From: Afipia birgiae 34632
GTDB taxonomy: Bacteria > Pseudomonadota > Alphaproteobacteria > Rhizobiales > Xanthobacteraceae
DNA: 64,000 nt
Assembly: GCF_000308295.2 (NCBI RefSeq)
Contig: NZ_HG326652.1
Location: 267,337-331,336 of the forward strand
Direction: 5' to 3'
Shown: positions 9,841 through 18,926 of the stretch, piece after piece
Position numbering within the stretch: the stretch's first letter is position 1
Layout of the letters: each line of letters opens with the position of its first letter
Notes under the pieces: model-generated
Told to the model about the DNA's origin: nothing
The model's database searches: none
What the model saw: only the letters and a program-made list of their open reading frames with translations
Translations under genes and position numbers: made by a program

Positions 9841-10086
9841 CGAAAATACTTAAAAATCTCTTCATATTTACTTTCCGACATTAGCAGAACACACATGGGG
9901 CGAAATGACGCCTTAAACGAGTTTTGGGAACTGTTGCGGGAGCGCAACGAAATCCTGCCTTTCTGGTATTTAAGCACCTCTATCTCTTTACCATGTGACC
10001 GGAAAAGCTGACTTCGTCGCGCCATTCCGCCGGAGGGATGTGGAAGTCGGCAGGTTTTCGAGCCGGGACAGGTAAGTCCGGGCGGG
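9841..10086. other. Divergent intergenic region, promoter of the secretion operon
   Basis: About 250 AT-richer bases between the minus-strand secretion operon and the plus-strand hydrolase. It contains a short inverted repeat, GTTGCG-N4-CGCAAC (9933-9948). It should hold the promoter of the TolC-ABC-HlyD-LapG operon. I could not pick a convincing -35/-10 pair. Confidence 0.35.
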
Positions 10087-10173
10087 ATGGGAGGGCTAGG
10101 CAGCTATCCCCGACCCCGATTAATGAGGGGCGTCGCGCCGGAAAACGGTCTGGCTCCGGACCAATTGGTGACA

Positions 10174-10806
10174 ATGTTCCTGATTGATGGACCCGAACAC
10201 GCCAGAGTTACAGTTCTTCTTGCGCATGGCGCTGGCGCTGCGATGGATTCCGCCGCGATGACCGCAGTTGCCAAGGTTTTGGCTGAGGCTGGCTTACGCG
10301 TCGCGCGCTTTGAGTTTGACTATATGGCGAGCCGCCGGACCTCCACAGGTCGAAGGCCGCCGCCGCGTGCGGACAAGCTGAAGCCGGAATACGTCGCGGC
10401 GGTTGATGCGCTCGACGCAAAGGGGCCGCTCATCATCGGTGGAAAATCGATGGGTGGTCGCGTTGCGAGCATGGTGGCCGATCAGCTCCATGCATCCCGC
10501 CGGATCGCAGGGCTCCTTTGTCTTGGCTATCCATTCCATCCGCCGGACAAGCCCGAACAGCTGCGCACGGCGCATCTTGCCGAACTCGAAACGCCAGCAC
10601 TCATCATTCAGGGCACACGCGACCCGTTCGGCACGAGGGAGGAGGTGTCCTCGTATGCTCTATCGAAGAGCATCGAAATCCTTTGGCTGGAAGACGGCGA
10701 TCACGACCTGAAGCCGCGCAAAAGCATATCCGGATTTTCAGCCGCCGATCACCTGAAGGTCTTGGGAGAGGCGGTCTCATCCTGGATCAAAAGAACCACT
10801 CCTTGA
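10174..10806 (+). CDS. Alpha/beta hydrolase, KANL3/Tex30-like family
   Basis: Small serine hydrolase of the bacterial KANL3/Tex30 (dienelactone hydrolase-like) group; substrate unknown. With the start at 10174 (210 residues) the catalytic residues are S92 in GGKSMGGR, D150 in GTRDPFG and H177 in DGDHDLKP; the oxyanion/entry motif LLAHGAGA is near the N-terminus. In-frame ATGs at 10087 and 10123 would add residues that look unlike the family, so 10174 is preferred, though no start has a strong ribosome site. It is cytoplasmic, stands alone and is divergent from the secretion operon. Confidence 0.75.
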   Translation: MFLIDGPEHARVTVLLAHGAGAAMDSAAMTAVAKVLAEAGLRVARFEFDYMASRRTSTGRRPPPRADKLKPEYVAAVDALDAKGPLIIGGKSMGGRVASMVADQLHASRRIAGLLCLGYPFHPPDKPEQLRTAHLAELETPALIIQGTRDPFGTREEVSSYALSKSIEILWLEDGDHDLKPRKSISGFSAADHLKVLGEAVSSWIKRTTP

Positions 10807-10930
10807 GCGGGGATCTGCGGCGACTGCAGCGTGTGCTTCAATGGTGCCGGTCCGGCGCCATTGATCGGTCGGGTGCGAGCTGTCGCGACAGCCCCGCCGA
10901 ATTGAATGCCTGGTTCGCTCGCACTGACAA

Positions 10931-11833
10931 CTATCGCAACGGCATCGGTGGCCTGGGGACGCTGCTGTCACCGGGCGGCGGCGGAAGTTGCGAGGGTGCA
11001 GGTTGTGGCGGGATGTAGGCTTCACGGTGGGCGGCACCGCCTTGCGGGTAAATCTGCCCTTGCGGATAGGCCTGTGGTGAAGTGGGTTGGGCACTACGCG
11101 TAACCGGAGCAGGTGCCGACGTCCGTTGTGGTCGCGGCGGTAAGGCAGGCTTCGATGTTTGCGCGACGGGTTTGCGGCGCGTCTCCTCCGTGGCTTTCGC
11201 GACATCGCGGCTCAATTGCTGCTGGCCGGTCTGCAGTTGCTCGACTGTTTGCTTTAGCGAAGCGATTTCGCGCGCCATTGTGGCAATCGACTGCGCAAGC
11301 TCGGGCGTTAGCGCCGCCTGCGTGGACGGAGTTTCCACTGCCGGCGTGGAAGAAGCTGTTGCAGGCTCAGGAGGCGTTGCAGGTACCGCGGCGGCGTCTT
11401 GCGCGGGCGCCGGGTCGGCCGCCGGTTGAGGTGCCGTGATCTGCGAGTTTACGTCCTGCGGTTCGGCGGCTGCGGCGCTTTGCGGAGTGGTTGTGCCAGC
11501 AAACGGCTGGGGCACAAGGTGAGAAAGCCTCTGCCTCGCGTCTTCACCATAGGAATGCCAGATTGCGGCTGCCGCAATGCCTGCGCAAACGATCAGTCCC
11601 ACGACGCCGCGACCGAACTTCGCGCGTGGTGCCGGAGTGTAGATATCATCGATGTTATCGTTCAACGGCGCGGTGCTGAAAGGCGGCTTGCTGGCTGGTT
11701 CCGGCGATGCCGCAGGCGTGACGTTGAGCTGCGACGGATCGTGCCCGCCGCGCGGTGCCAGGTTGCGGAGCTGCGCGGCAATGACGTCGTGCGGATCGGC
11801 GTGCGGGTCTACGTGTTGCAATTCGAGTTGCAT
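10931..11833 (-). CDS. Hypothetical single-pass membrane protein, proline/alanine-rich
   Basis: Not recognised beyond a conserved-looking alphaproteobacterial hypothetical. The ATG at 11833 is preferred (300 residues) because GGAG lies about 6 nt before it; the frame stays open to 11923. Residues 1-70 are soluble and hydrophilic. One membrane helix (GVVGLIVCAGIAAAAIW) follows a basic stretch. Then comes a long Pro/Ala/Gln-rich region, a short coiled coil (ELAQSIATMAREIASLKQTV and onward) and a Pro-rich C-terminus. This suggests an inner-membrane anchor with a periplasmic extended arm, but no function can be assigned. Confidence 0.7.
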   Translation of the reverse strand: MQLELQHVDPHADPHDVIAAQLRNLAPRGGHDPSQLNVTPAASPEPASKPPFSTAPLNDNIDDIYTPAPRAKFGRGVVGLIVCAGIAAAAIWHSYGEDARQRLSHLVPQPFAGTTTPQSAAAAEPQDVNSQITAPQPAADPAPAQDAAAVPATPPEPATASSTPAVETPSTQAALTPELAQSIATMAREIASLKQTVEQLQTGQQQLSRDVAKATEETRRKPVAQTSKPALPPRPQRTSAPAPVTRSAQPTSPQAYPQGQIYPQGGAAHREAYIPPQPAPSQLPPPPGDSSVPRPPMPLR

Positions 11834-12028
11834 TGACGCTCCGTGATCTTGCGGTGTGTGATGCGCAGCGGACATCCGGCCGGTCTGCATGCAACAGGAG
11901 GCATCGTGCTTTGACCATAGCAAGGCGGCATGATGAAAAGTCTGGGGCAGGGGAACTCACGATCCAATGCGTGCCATCGATCATTGTTCCTCCCGGTGAC
12001 GTGAACACGCATGCCGAGCATTGGATTG

Positions 12029-12055
12029 ATCGTGCGGTGAGTGTCACCGCACGAT
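12029..12055. repeat. Perfect hairpin, 12-bp arms
   Basis: Inverted repeat with 12-bp arms (12029-12040 and 12044-12055) and a 3-nt loop, 45 bp past the methyltransferase stop. No T-run follows on either strand, so it is not a standard intrinsic terminator. It may still stabilise or end the methyltransferase mRNA. Confidence 0.6.
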
Positions 12056-12099
12056 GTCGTTTGGATTGTCGCTCTCTTGAATCGAGCGCGTACGGGCCT

Positions 12100-12936
12100 T
12101 CAGCGCCGCGTGCAGACAATCTCGAGGTACTCGCTGGGAATAACGATGGAGCTATCCTCCGAACGGTTGAAGTCGCTGAGGAGGACCCGGATCTCGCCTT
12201 CGAGAGCCGATTGCGCCCCGGGCTCTAGCGCGGCAAACGCCTTGAGTACCGGTCCGTAGTAACCCCTGAAAATCTCCAGCCAATGGTCTGCAGAACGATA
12301 CCTGAATACGAAGTAACGTTGCGCCACCTTGATGGATGAGGTGTGAGGTAAAAACATCTCGTCGATGCGCGTGCGCGTGCCCCAGAGAGCCGGCGACTTT
12401 ACACCCGGAGGCGGCGGCACGTGTTTGCCGATCGTTTTGAAGAGCTGGCCGATGAAGCCGTCCGGTGTCCAGTTGGCGAGACCAACCTTGCCGCCGGGCT
12501 TGCACACGCGAACAAGCTCGTTCGCGGCGCGGTCATGGTCCGGCGTGAACATCACGCCAAAGGTCGAGACCACCGCGTCGAAACTCTTGTCCGGAAATGG
12601 CAGCGCCTCGGCGTCGGCCTCGCGAAAGGCAATGTCGAGCCGTTCGGCGCGGGCGCGCTCCAGGCCACGTTCGAGCAGGGCCGGCACGTAATCGGTGGAG
12701 GTGACGGTACACCAGCGGCGCGCGGCAGCGAGCGAGACGTTGCCGTTCCCGGCGGCAACGTCGAGGACGCGTTGGCCTGCGCGGAGATCAAGGGCCTCGC
12801 ACAGCTCCTCGCCGACGATCTGAAGGGTAGTGCCGACCACCGCGTAATCGCCGGACGACCAGGCTCCTTGCTGGCGGGCCTTGACCGCCGTAAGGTCAAC
12901 GGGAACTTTGCTGATGGTATTGGTGGTATCGAGCAT
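12100..12936 (-). CDS. Class I SAM-dependent methyltransferase
   Basis: Methyltransferase of the UbiE/Methyltransf_11 type, 278 residues; acceptor unknown. The SAM-binding motif I is VLDVAAGNGNVSLAA, followed by an acidic post-I position (STDYVP), motif II AEALPFPDKSFDAVVS and motif III LVRVCKPGGKVGLANW. The start at 12936 has GGAGAA about 7 nt upstream; the frame extends to 13014 without ribosome-site support. It is divergent from a SARP/BTAD regulator starting at 13039, so the 102-bp gap probably holds both promoters and that regulator may control it. Confidence 0.85.
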   Translation of the reverse strand: MLDTTNTISKVPVDLTAVKARQQGAWSSGDYAVVGTTLQIVGEELCEALDLRAGQRVLDVAAGNGNVSLAAARRWCTVTSTDYVPALLERGLERARAERLDIAFREADAEALPFPDKSFDAVVSTFGVMFTPDHDRAANELVRVCKPGGKVGLANWTPDGFIGQLFKTIGKHVPPPPGVKSPALWGTRTRIDEMFLPHTSSIKVAQRYFVFRYRSADHWLEIFRGYYGPVLKAFAALEPGAQSALEGEIRVLLSDFNRSEDSSIVIPSEYLEIVCTRR

Positions 12937-13038
12937 GGTTCTTCTCCGTTCGAATGTGTTGTCTCGCATACGCGAGTAGGGCTGGATCGGGCGCAATCGC
13001 CGCGCCATTGCCATCGCTTCCAGCTGTAACGGCTACAC

Positions 13039-15072
13039 ATGGAGACGAGCGTGGTACGCGCCGTGGAAATGCCCGTGGAATCGGATCGGCTCGGCGGTCG
13101 GGCCCTGCACGTGCAATTGCTCGGGCCACTGGCGATCGGCCGGGGCGGCGCCCCGGTGGCGCTGCCGGCATCGCGCAAGGTGCGTGCGCTTTTGTCCTAT
13201 CTCGCGCTTGCGCCGCACGCCGTGCCGCGAAGCCAGCTTTGCGAACTTTTGTGGGATGTGCCGAACGATCCGCGTGGAGAGCTGCGCTGGTGTCTCAGCA
13301 AGCTGAGGTCTGTCATTGATACGCCTGATCGGCCGCGGGTTGAAACCCAGGGAGACACCGTCGCACTCGATCTGACGGATTGCTTTGTCGACGCCATCGA
13401 GGTCGCTCGCGCAACCCAGCAGGGTATCCAGTCGCTGTCCCCCGAGCAACTGCGAGCGCTGGCTTCCTTTTACATCGGCGAATTTCTCGAAGGCTTCGAA
13501 ATCGATCGCAATCCGGATTTCAACGCGTGGCTCACAGCGCAGCGCCGTCAGTTTCGCGGCCGTCACGTCGCGCTGCTGGAGCGTCTCGCCGGAACAGAGA
13601 CCGGCGACGAGATATTCAGGCATCTGGAGAAGTGGTTGGAGCTTGCGCCATTTGATCTGCGTGTTCACGAGATGCTTCTGAACGCCTTTGCGCGCCACCG
13701 CAGGTTGCGGGAGGGCGAGGAGCATTTGCTGGCAACGGCGCGGATGTTCGAGGACGAAGGTCTCGATCATGGGCCGGTGCGGGAGATGTGGCGGGCAGCG
13801 AAAGCGCAGGGTGACGGCGCGAAAATTCGCGTGACAGACATTTCTCCGGTGCCCGCGTTGACGCCGGCCGATGACGGCGTGATTGCGTCACCCCGGCGTG
13901 CATCCATTGCGGTGATGCCGTTTATCGAGCGTAACGCCGGTATGCCTGCGCAAGGCGGTGCGGCTGGCGGTCTGGCTCATGACCTGATCACGAGGCTTGC
14001 CAAGCTGCGCAGCCTCTTCATCATCGCGCAGGGGACTGTCTTTGCGCTCAGCGAACGGCACGTTGGTCCGGAAGAAGCCGGACGGATGTTGAACGTGGAC
14101 TATGTCGTCAGCGGCTCGCTGCAGCGTCAGGGTGCGCGCATGACCGTTGCGGTCGGGCTTGCCGAGACGCGTTCCGCGCGCGTTGTCTGGACGGAGGTCT
14201 TTGATCAGAAGGTGAGCGATTCGTTCCTTGTCCTCGACGAAATCGGCAACAGGATTGTTGCATCCATTGCCCATGAGATTGAAACGATCGAACGCAACCG
14301 CGCGATGCTGAAGCCGCCGAGTTCGCTGGATGCGTGGGAGGCCTATCATCGCGGCCTGTGGCATGTTTACCGGTTCAACAAAGCCGACAATGAGCGGGCC
14401 CGGGAATTTTTCGAGATGGCCGTGCAGCGTGATCCCACCTTCGCGCGAGCCTATGGCGGCCTGTCCTTTGCCCACTTCCAGAGTGCGTTTCAGGGCTGGG
14501 CGCCGCGTGAACTGGAAGTTGACCGGGCCTTCGACACCGCAGGGCAAAGTCTGATGGCCGACGACCGCGACCCGGGCGCGCATTGGGCCATGGGCCGCGC
14601 GCTATGGCTGCGCGGACAGCAGGACCAGTCCTTGATCGAACTGGAGCAGGCGATCGATCTCAGTCCGAATTTCGCGCTCGGCCACTACACGCTGGCTTTC
14701 GTTCACTCGCAGGGCGGCGATCCGCAGGCCGCCGTCAGATTCTCCGACCACTCGCGCCATCTCAGTCCGTTCGATCCGCTGCTGTTCGGCATGCTCGGTG
14801 CGCGTGCGATGGCGCTGGTGCGTTTAAGGCAGTTCGATGAAGCGGCCGACTGGGGTTTGAAGGCGGCCGCACGGCCAAACGCGCATGCACATATTCTGGC
14901 GATCGCCGCATATTGTCTGGCGCTGGCGGGACGGCTTCAGGAGGCGCGCGCACAGATGGCGGCGATCCGCAAACGGCTTCCGAACTATTGTGTCGAGGAT
15001 TTTCTCACCGCGATGCAGTTCGCACCGGAAGGCGCTGCGCTGTTCCGCGAAGGGGCCCGACGCATCGGGTGA
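13039..15072 (+). CDS. SARP/BTAD-type transcriptional regulator with TolB-like and TPR domains
   Basis: Large putative regulator, 677 residues. The N-terminus (about 22-110) is a winged-helix OmpR/SARP-type DNA-binding domain (VQLLGPLAI, then RKVRALLSYLAL and RSQLCELLW). It is followed by a bacterial transcriptional activator (BTAD) helical domain (about 110-250), a TolB-like/CadC-type periplasmic-fold segment (about 288-410, beginning SIAVMPFIERN) and tetratricopeptide repeats to the end. No membrane helix is visible, so it is cytoplasmic. It starts 102 bp from a divergent methyltransferase, its most obvious target. Confidence 0.85.
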   Translation: METSVVRAVEMPVESDRLGGRALHVQLLGPLAIGRGGAPVALPASRKVRALLSYLALAPHAVPRSQLCELLWDVPNDPRGELRWCLSKLRSVIDTPDRPRVETQGDTVALDLTDCFVDAIEVARATQQGIQSLSPEQLRALASFYIGEFLEGFEIDRNPDFNAWLTAQRRQFRGRHVALLERLAGTETGDEIFRHLEKWLELAPFDLRVHEMLLNAFARHRRLREGEEHLLATARMFEDEGLDHGPVREMWRAAKAQGDGAKIRVTDISPVPALTPADDGVIASPRRASIAVMPFIERNAGMPAQGGAAGGLAHDLITRLAKLRSLFIIAQGTVFALSERHVGPEEAGRMLNVDYVVSGSLQRQGARMTVAVGLAETRSARVVWTEVFDQKVSDSFLVLDEIGNRIVASIAHEIETIERNRAMLKPPSSLDAWEAYHRGLWHVYRFNKADNERAREFFEMAVQRDPTFARAYGGLSFAHFQSAFQGWAPRELEVDRAFDTAGQSLMADDRDPGAHWAMGRALWLRGQQDQSLIELEQAIDLSPNFALGHYTLAFVHSQGGDPQAAVRFSDHSRHLSPFDPLLFGMLGARAMALVRLRQFDEAADWGLKAAARPNAHAHILAIAAYCLALAGRLQEARAQMAAIRKRLPNYCVEDFLTAMQFAPEGAALFREGARRIG

Positions 15073-15105
15073 GGATGTCGCGGCAGCTATTTTGCGGGCA
15101 GCGCG

Positions 15106-15999
15106 TTATGGCCGCATCGTCGCTATCAGCCAGTCCCGGAACGCGGTGACCTTCGGCATGGTGGCCTTTTCGTGCGGCGTGACGAAATAGTATCCGGCAT
15201 CTTCCGGCAGTGTCACATCGAAGGGAGCGACCAGACGTCCTTTCGCGATGTCGTCCTGAACGAAGGCGGTGTGGCCGATTGCAACGCCGATGCCGTCGAC
15301 GGCGGCCTGAATCGTCATGAACGACAGATCGAATGTCAGTCCTGGATTCTTCGCGATGTGGGTGGGAAGCCCGGCGGCCGTCAGCCAGAAACGCCAGTCG
15401 TCGTTGTAGCCGGTTGTGTGCAGCAGCGTGAAACGTGCGAGGTCTTCCGGCTTTTTCAGGGCATTCTTGCCCTCAAGCAGCGCGGGACTGCACGACCGGG
15501 AACATCTGGTCCGTCATCAGCCATTCCGCGTGCACGCCCGGCCATTGGCCGCGTCCGTACCGGATTGCCGCGTCCACCGTCGCCGGCGGCGAAAGTCGAC
15601 GAGCTCGGTCGATGTGGTGATGCGAACGTCGATGTCGGGATGTTTTTCCTGAAACGGCGCCAGCCGGGGCAACAGCCATTTCACTGCGAACGACGTCAGA
15701 GTGCTGATTGTCAGCATCCGGTCGTTGCCGTTGCGCAGCAGGCGGTCGGTGGCGGTGCGCAGATCCTGAAACGCGGCGCGAATGCCCGGCAGATAGTCGG
15801 TGGCCTCGGGCGTCAGCGCCAGCGAGCGGCTTTGGCGGATGAACAGCTTGATGCCCAGCTCTTCCTCCAGCCGCCGGATCTGGTGGCTGATGGCGGTCTG
15901 GGTGACGTTCAGCTCCTGCGCGGCAAGAGTGAAGCTGAGGTGCCGTGCGGCGGCCTCGAAAGCGCGCAAACCGTTCAGCGAGGGCAATCTGGCGGTCAT
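15106..15999 (-). pseudogene. LysR-family regulator (GcvA-like) with two compensating frameshifts
   Basis: A LysR-type gene of normal total length (298 codons) read in three segments. Residues 1 to about 135 (from 15999) give the winged helix (RAFEAAARHLSFTLAAQELN) and the first effector lobe up to ELVDFRR. Near 15590 the frame shifts by -1 and continues DAAIRYGRGQWPGVHAEW. Near 15495 an extra base restores the first frame, giving LEGKNALKKP and on to the stop at 15106. The net change is zero, so the ends stay aligned. It is either a real double mutation or two base-call errors in a GC-rich stretch. As written, translation stops at about residue 160. Confidence 0.8.
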
Positions 16000-16012
16000 G
16001 AGCCCCTCTAAT

Positions 16013-16031
16013 ATATGATATTATCTCATAT
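16013..16031. promoter_or_regulatory. Candidate LysR operator
   Basis: Perfect inverted repeat ATATGA-N7-TCATAT, containing the T-N11-A geometry of LysR boxes. It lies 14 bp before the LysR-type gene start (15999, minus strand) and about 80 bp before the divergent DUF1127 gene. It fits autoregulation plus control of the neighbour; the sequence is AT-rich compared with its surroundings. Confidence 0.55.
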
Positions 16032-16111
16032 AACGGGGGACAACGTGTCGTTTGTCAATGGGGGGTGGGAAGCAGATATTTGAGGCGTCAAGTTTGTTTT
16101 AGGAGGCTACG

Positions 16112-16324
16112 ATGTCTGCTTGCACGACCGACCTGATGACAAATCATCATCATGACTTCATCCATCACCCGATCACGTCGATCTCAGACGTGGTGCACAC
16201 CTGGCAGCAGCGCTCAAAGCGCCGGGCTGAATTGGCTAGCCTCAGTGACCGCGATTTCCACGACGTCGGCGCGAGCTGGAGCGACTTCGCCTACGAGGCC
16301 AGCAAGCCTTTCTGGCGTGCATAA
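16112..16324 (+). CDS. DUF1127 (YjiS-like) small protein
   Basis: Seventy-residue protein with the DUF1127 core (SDVVHTWQQRSKRRAELASL, then SDRDFHDVGAS), an arginine-rich amphipathic motif. Small DUF1127 proteins in Hyphomicrobiales have been linked to phosphate/carbon metabolism and RNA turnover; the role here is unknown. A strong ribosome site AGGAGG precedes the ATG. The gene is divergent from the broken LysR gene across a palindromic LysR-box candidate and is followed by its own terminator. Confidence 0.85.
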   Translation: MSACTTDLMTNHHHDFIHHPITSISDVVHTWQQRSKRRAELASLSDRDFHDVGASWSDFAYEASKPFWRA

Positions 16325-16331
16325 ACATCTG

Positions 16332-16376
16332 CCGTTGAGCCTGACCGAGCGCTGCTGAACCAGGCTCAACGGTTTC
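16332..16376 (+). terminator. Intrinsic terminator after DUF1127 gene
   Basis: Perfect 12-bp stem (16332-16343 and 16361-16372) followed by TTT, starting 8 bp after the DUF1127 stop. The 17-nt loop is large, but the stem is GC-rich and well placed. Confidence 0.7.
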
Positions 16377-16432
16377 GTTCAGTCCGAACGCTGTCCCCGC
16401 AGATCAGTCCGATTGAGTTGATGGAGTGTGCC

Positions 16433-17068
16433 ATGCTGGCCGAACCCGATCATCGCTTTGTTCTGAGCAATCTTGGCCGCTACACCGATGTGGTGCGACT
16501 GAAGGGCGGCAGGCCGCTGACAGTACGGTTCATCGAGCCGAAGGACGCCGACGCGCTGCTGTTCTATTTCCGGTCGTTGTCGCGTCAGTCGCGTTACAAT
16601 CGTCTGATGGGGGCTGCCAGCGAGTTGCCTCCATCGGAGCTGGACAAGGCGCTTCATATCGGCGAGGGCAGTCGTTTCGCGGTGGTCGCGGAAATGAAGG
16701 TAGATGGTGTCGATACGATCGTCGGCGAGTCCCGCTACAGCTATGATGCCGAAACGCAGAACACCGAATTCGGCCTGTCTATCGGCAATGCGTGGCAGGG
16801 GCAGGGTATCGGCACGGCCATGCTGTCCAATCTTGAATGCCGTTCGGCGGCGCTGGGCGCGCTGCGGCTGTTCGGCGAAACTTTCCGCAACAACGAGCAG
16901 ATGATCGCTCTCGCCCGCAAAGCCGGCTATCTCTTTACAGGAGCGCCAAGCGACTGGCGGCAGGTGCGTTTTGAAAAGCCGCTGTATCGGGTCACGGACA
17001 TTCCCTGCGAAAGCTGGAAGCAGGCGGCCACGGCAGGCTGGATGCCGAGCGCGCTGATCGCTTCATGA
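16433..17068 (+). CDS. GNAT-family N-acetyltransferase
   Basis: Acetyl-CoA-dependent N-acetyltransferase, 211 residues; substrate unknown. The acetyl-CoA pyrophosphate-binding motif A is WQGQGIGTAML (R/Q-x-x-G-x-G/A), preceded by the beta-strand TEFGLSIG and followed by RLFGETFRNNEQMIALARKAGY. The start at 16433 has GGAG 6 nt upstream; earlier in-frame TTG and ATG codons (16418, 16421) lack this. A leader of about 30 residues precedes the fold. Confidence 0.8.
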   Translation: MLAEPDHRFVLSNLGRYTDVVRLKGGRPLTVRFIEPKDADALLFYFRSLSRQSRYNRLMGAASELPPSELDKALHIGEGSRFAVVAEMKVDGVDTIVGESRYSYDAETQNTEFGLSIGNAWQGQGIGTAMLSNLECRSAALGALRLFGETFRNNEQMIALARKAGYLFTGAPSDWRQVRFEKPLYRVTDIPCESWKQAATAGWMPSALIAS

Positions 17069-17158
17069 CAGCCCGGCGCGCCGTCGGCTTGTATGCCCTC
17101 CGCCTGATCGCATAGTGTCCCGGAAGCGCCAACAGGGCGTGCGATCCGGGAGTATCCG

Positions 17159-18442
17159 ATGGCGCAATTTGCAAAAACCGATGTTTGGCTCGCGGCGGGT
17201 GTCCGCACGCCGTTTGCAAAGGTCGATGGCCCTCTCAGCGGCGTCGATGCCATCGCTTTGTCGGTTCCGGTGGTCAAGCACATGATTGAGCAGCTGGGCG
17301 GCGGCAAGCCGGACTTTGCGGTCTGGGGCAACGTGGTCCCCAACCTGACATGGAGCAACATCGCACGTGAAACTCTGATGGATGCTGGTGTCGATGCGAC
17401 GGTGCCTGCCTATTCCACCGTCATGGCATGTTCGACCAGCATGATGGGTGTGTTCGAAGCCGCCGGCATGATTGACGGCGAAGTGCAGAATCTCGCGCTG
17501 GTCGGCGGCGTTGACAGCCTCAGCCAGGTGCAGCTTGGGCTCGGCATGTCGCTGTCGAACTGGGTGCGCCAATTCCAGACCGCGCGATCGCTCGGACAAA
17601 AGCTCAGCCATGCCATTGACCTCAAGCTCAGCGATGTACGCCTCTACATTCCGGCGGTCAGCAACCGCACAACCGGAATGAGCATGGGCGAGCACACGGA
17701 AATCACCGCCAAGGTCTGGAACATCTCGCGCGAGGCGCAGGACCAGATCGCGCTGGAGAGCCATCAGCGCGCAGTCGCCGCGTGGGATCGTGGGTTTTTC
17801 GACGGCCTCGTGATTCCATTCGACGGGGTGAAGCGTGATACCATTCCGCGCAAGGATACCTCACTCGAGAAGCTGGCGCGGCTATCGCCCTCGTTTGATC
17901 GCACCAGCGGCAAGGGCACGCTGACGGCCGGCAATTCGTCGCCGCTCACCGACGGCGCATCGAGCATCTGGGTGGCTTCGCAAAGAGGGCTGGAGAAGCT
18001 TCCCTCCAACACACCGCGCGTGAAACTGATCGACTGGGAGATCGCGTCGGTGGATTTCCGCACCGAGGGCCTGCTGATGGCGCCGCCCTATGCGATCCCG
18101 CGGCTGCTCGCGCGCCATTCGCTCGGCTATGGCGACATTCATCTCTGGGAAATCCATGAAGCCTTCGCGGCGCAGGTACTTGCGCATATCAAGGCGCTGG
18201 AGAGCCCGGAGTTCATCCGCGACAAGGCTGGGGTCAAAGCCGAGTTCGGCAAGTTTCCGCGCGAGCGCATGAATCCGAACGGCGGCTCTACCGCGCTCGG
18301 TCACCCGTTCGGCGCGACCGGCGCGCGCATCTTGAGTCAGGCGGTTAAGGAGCTGGCGGCAATGCCTAAGGGAAGCCGTGCCATCGTCAGCATCTGTGCC
18401 GACGGCGGGCAGGGCACTGTGGCGTTGCTGGAGGCGGCCTGA
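17159..18442 (+). CDS. Acetyl-CoA C-acyltransferase (thiolase)
   Basis: Thiolase of 427 residues, FadI-like in length. It forms or cleaves beta-ketoacyl-CoA (acetoacetyl-CoA synthesis or the last step of beta-oxidation). The active-site set is complete: nucleophile C91 in VMACSTSMMG, H333 in EIHEAFAAQ, H382 in NGGSTALGHPFG and the acid/base C413 in ICADGGQG. It is cytoplasmic and stands alone, convergent with a GNAT gene 6 bp away. Whether it is degradative or biosynthetic cannot be read from context. Confidence 0.88.
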   Translation: MAQFAKTDVWLAAGVRTPFAKVDGPLSGVDAIALSVPVVKHMIEQLGGGKPDFAVWGNVVPNLTWSNIARETLMDAGVDATVPAYSTVMACSTSMMGVFEAAGMIDGEVQNLALVGGVDSLSQVQLGLGMSLSNWVRQFQTARSLGQKLSHAIDLKLSDVRLYIPAVSNRTTGMSMGEHTEITAKVWNISREAQDQIALESHQRAVAAWDRGFFDGLVIPFDGVKRDTIPRKDTSLEKLARLSPSFDRTSGKGTLTAGNSSPLTDGASSIWVASQRGLEKLPSNTPRVKLIDWEIASVDFRTEGLLMAPPYAIPRLLARHSLGYGDIHLWEIHEAFAAQVLAHIKALESPEFIRDKAGVKAEFGKFPRERMNPNGGSTALGHPFGATGARILSQAVKELAAMPKGSRAIVSICADGGQGTVALLEAA

Positions 18443-18448
18443 GTACGC

Positions 18449-18898
18449 TCAGGGCTTCCACGCCATGCCGTAGACTTTTCGTCCGGATACCGGATTGACG
18501 TCGTCATGGGTGTGGACGAAGCCGTTGCGCTCATAAAAGCGGATCGCGCGGGCGTTGTCGGTATTGACCAGCAGCGTGATGCCGCCCGGCGATATCGCTT
18601 TGGCCTCGCCGATGAGCATGTTGCCGAGATCCGATCCCCATGCCTCCGGCGCGACCACGAGCTGGTCGAGATAGCCTGATGCATCGATGGTGACGAATCC
18701 GGCCATCTCGCCGTTCTGTTCGGCCACGACGATTTGCGCGGCAGGCACCAGTTCATCCCGCCAGCGCGCACGCCAGCCTTCCAGCCGCTGAGCGAAGTCG
18801 ATCGACGGATAGGCCTGTTGCCAGGTGCGATGCCACAGGTCGATCGCTGTGTTCTCGTCGCTGTTCGTGTAGGGCCGGAGCGTGAAGGGTGCGCTCAT
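18449..18898 (-). CDS. GNAT-family N-acetyltransferase
   Basis: Acetyltransferase of 149 residues; substrate unknown. Typical GNAT elements are TLRPYTNSDENTAIDLW at the N-terminus, GFVTIDASGYLDQLVVAPEAWGSDLGNMLI (beta-4 plus motif A, slightly degenerate) and ARAIRFYERNGFV with the C-terminal strand. It ends 6 bp from the convergent thiolase gene and starts 28 bp after the stop of the OmpA-domain gene on the same strand, so it may be the last member of that transcript. Confidence 0.82.
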   Translation of the reverse strand: MSAPFTLRPYTNSDENTAIDLWHRTWQQAYPSIDFAQRLEGWRARWRDELVPAAQIVVAEQNGEMAGFVTIDASGYLDQLVVAPEAWGSDLGNMLIGEAKAISPGGITLLVNTDNARAIRFYERNGFVHTHDDVNPVSGRKVYGMAWKP

Positions 18899-18926
18899 GA
18901 TCGCATGCAGGTCTGCGACGTGCGGA

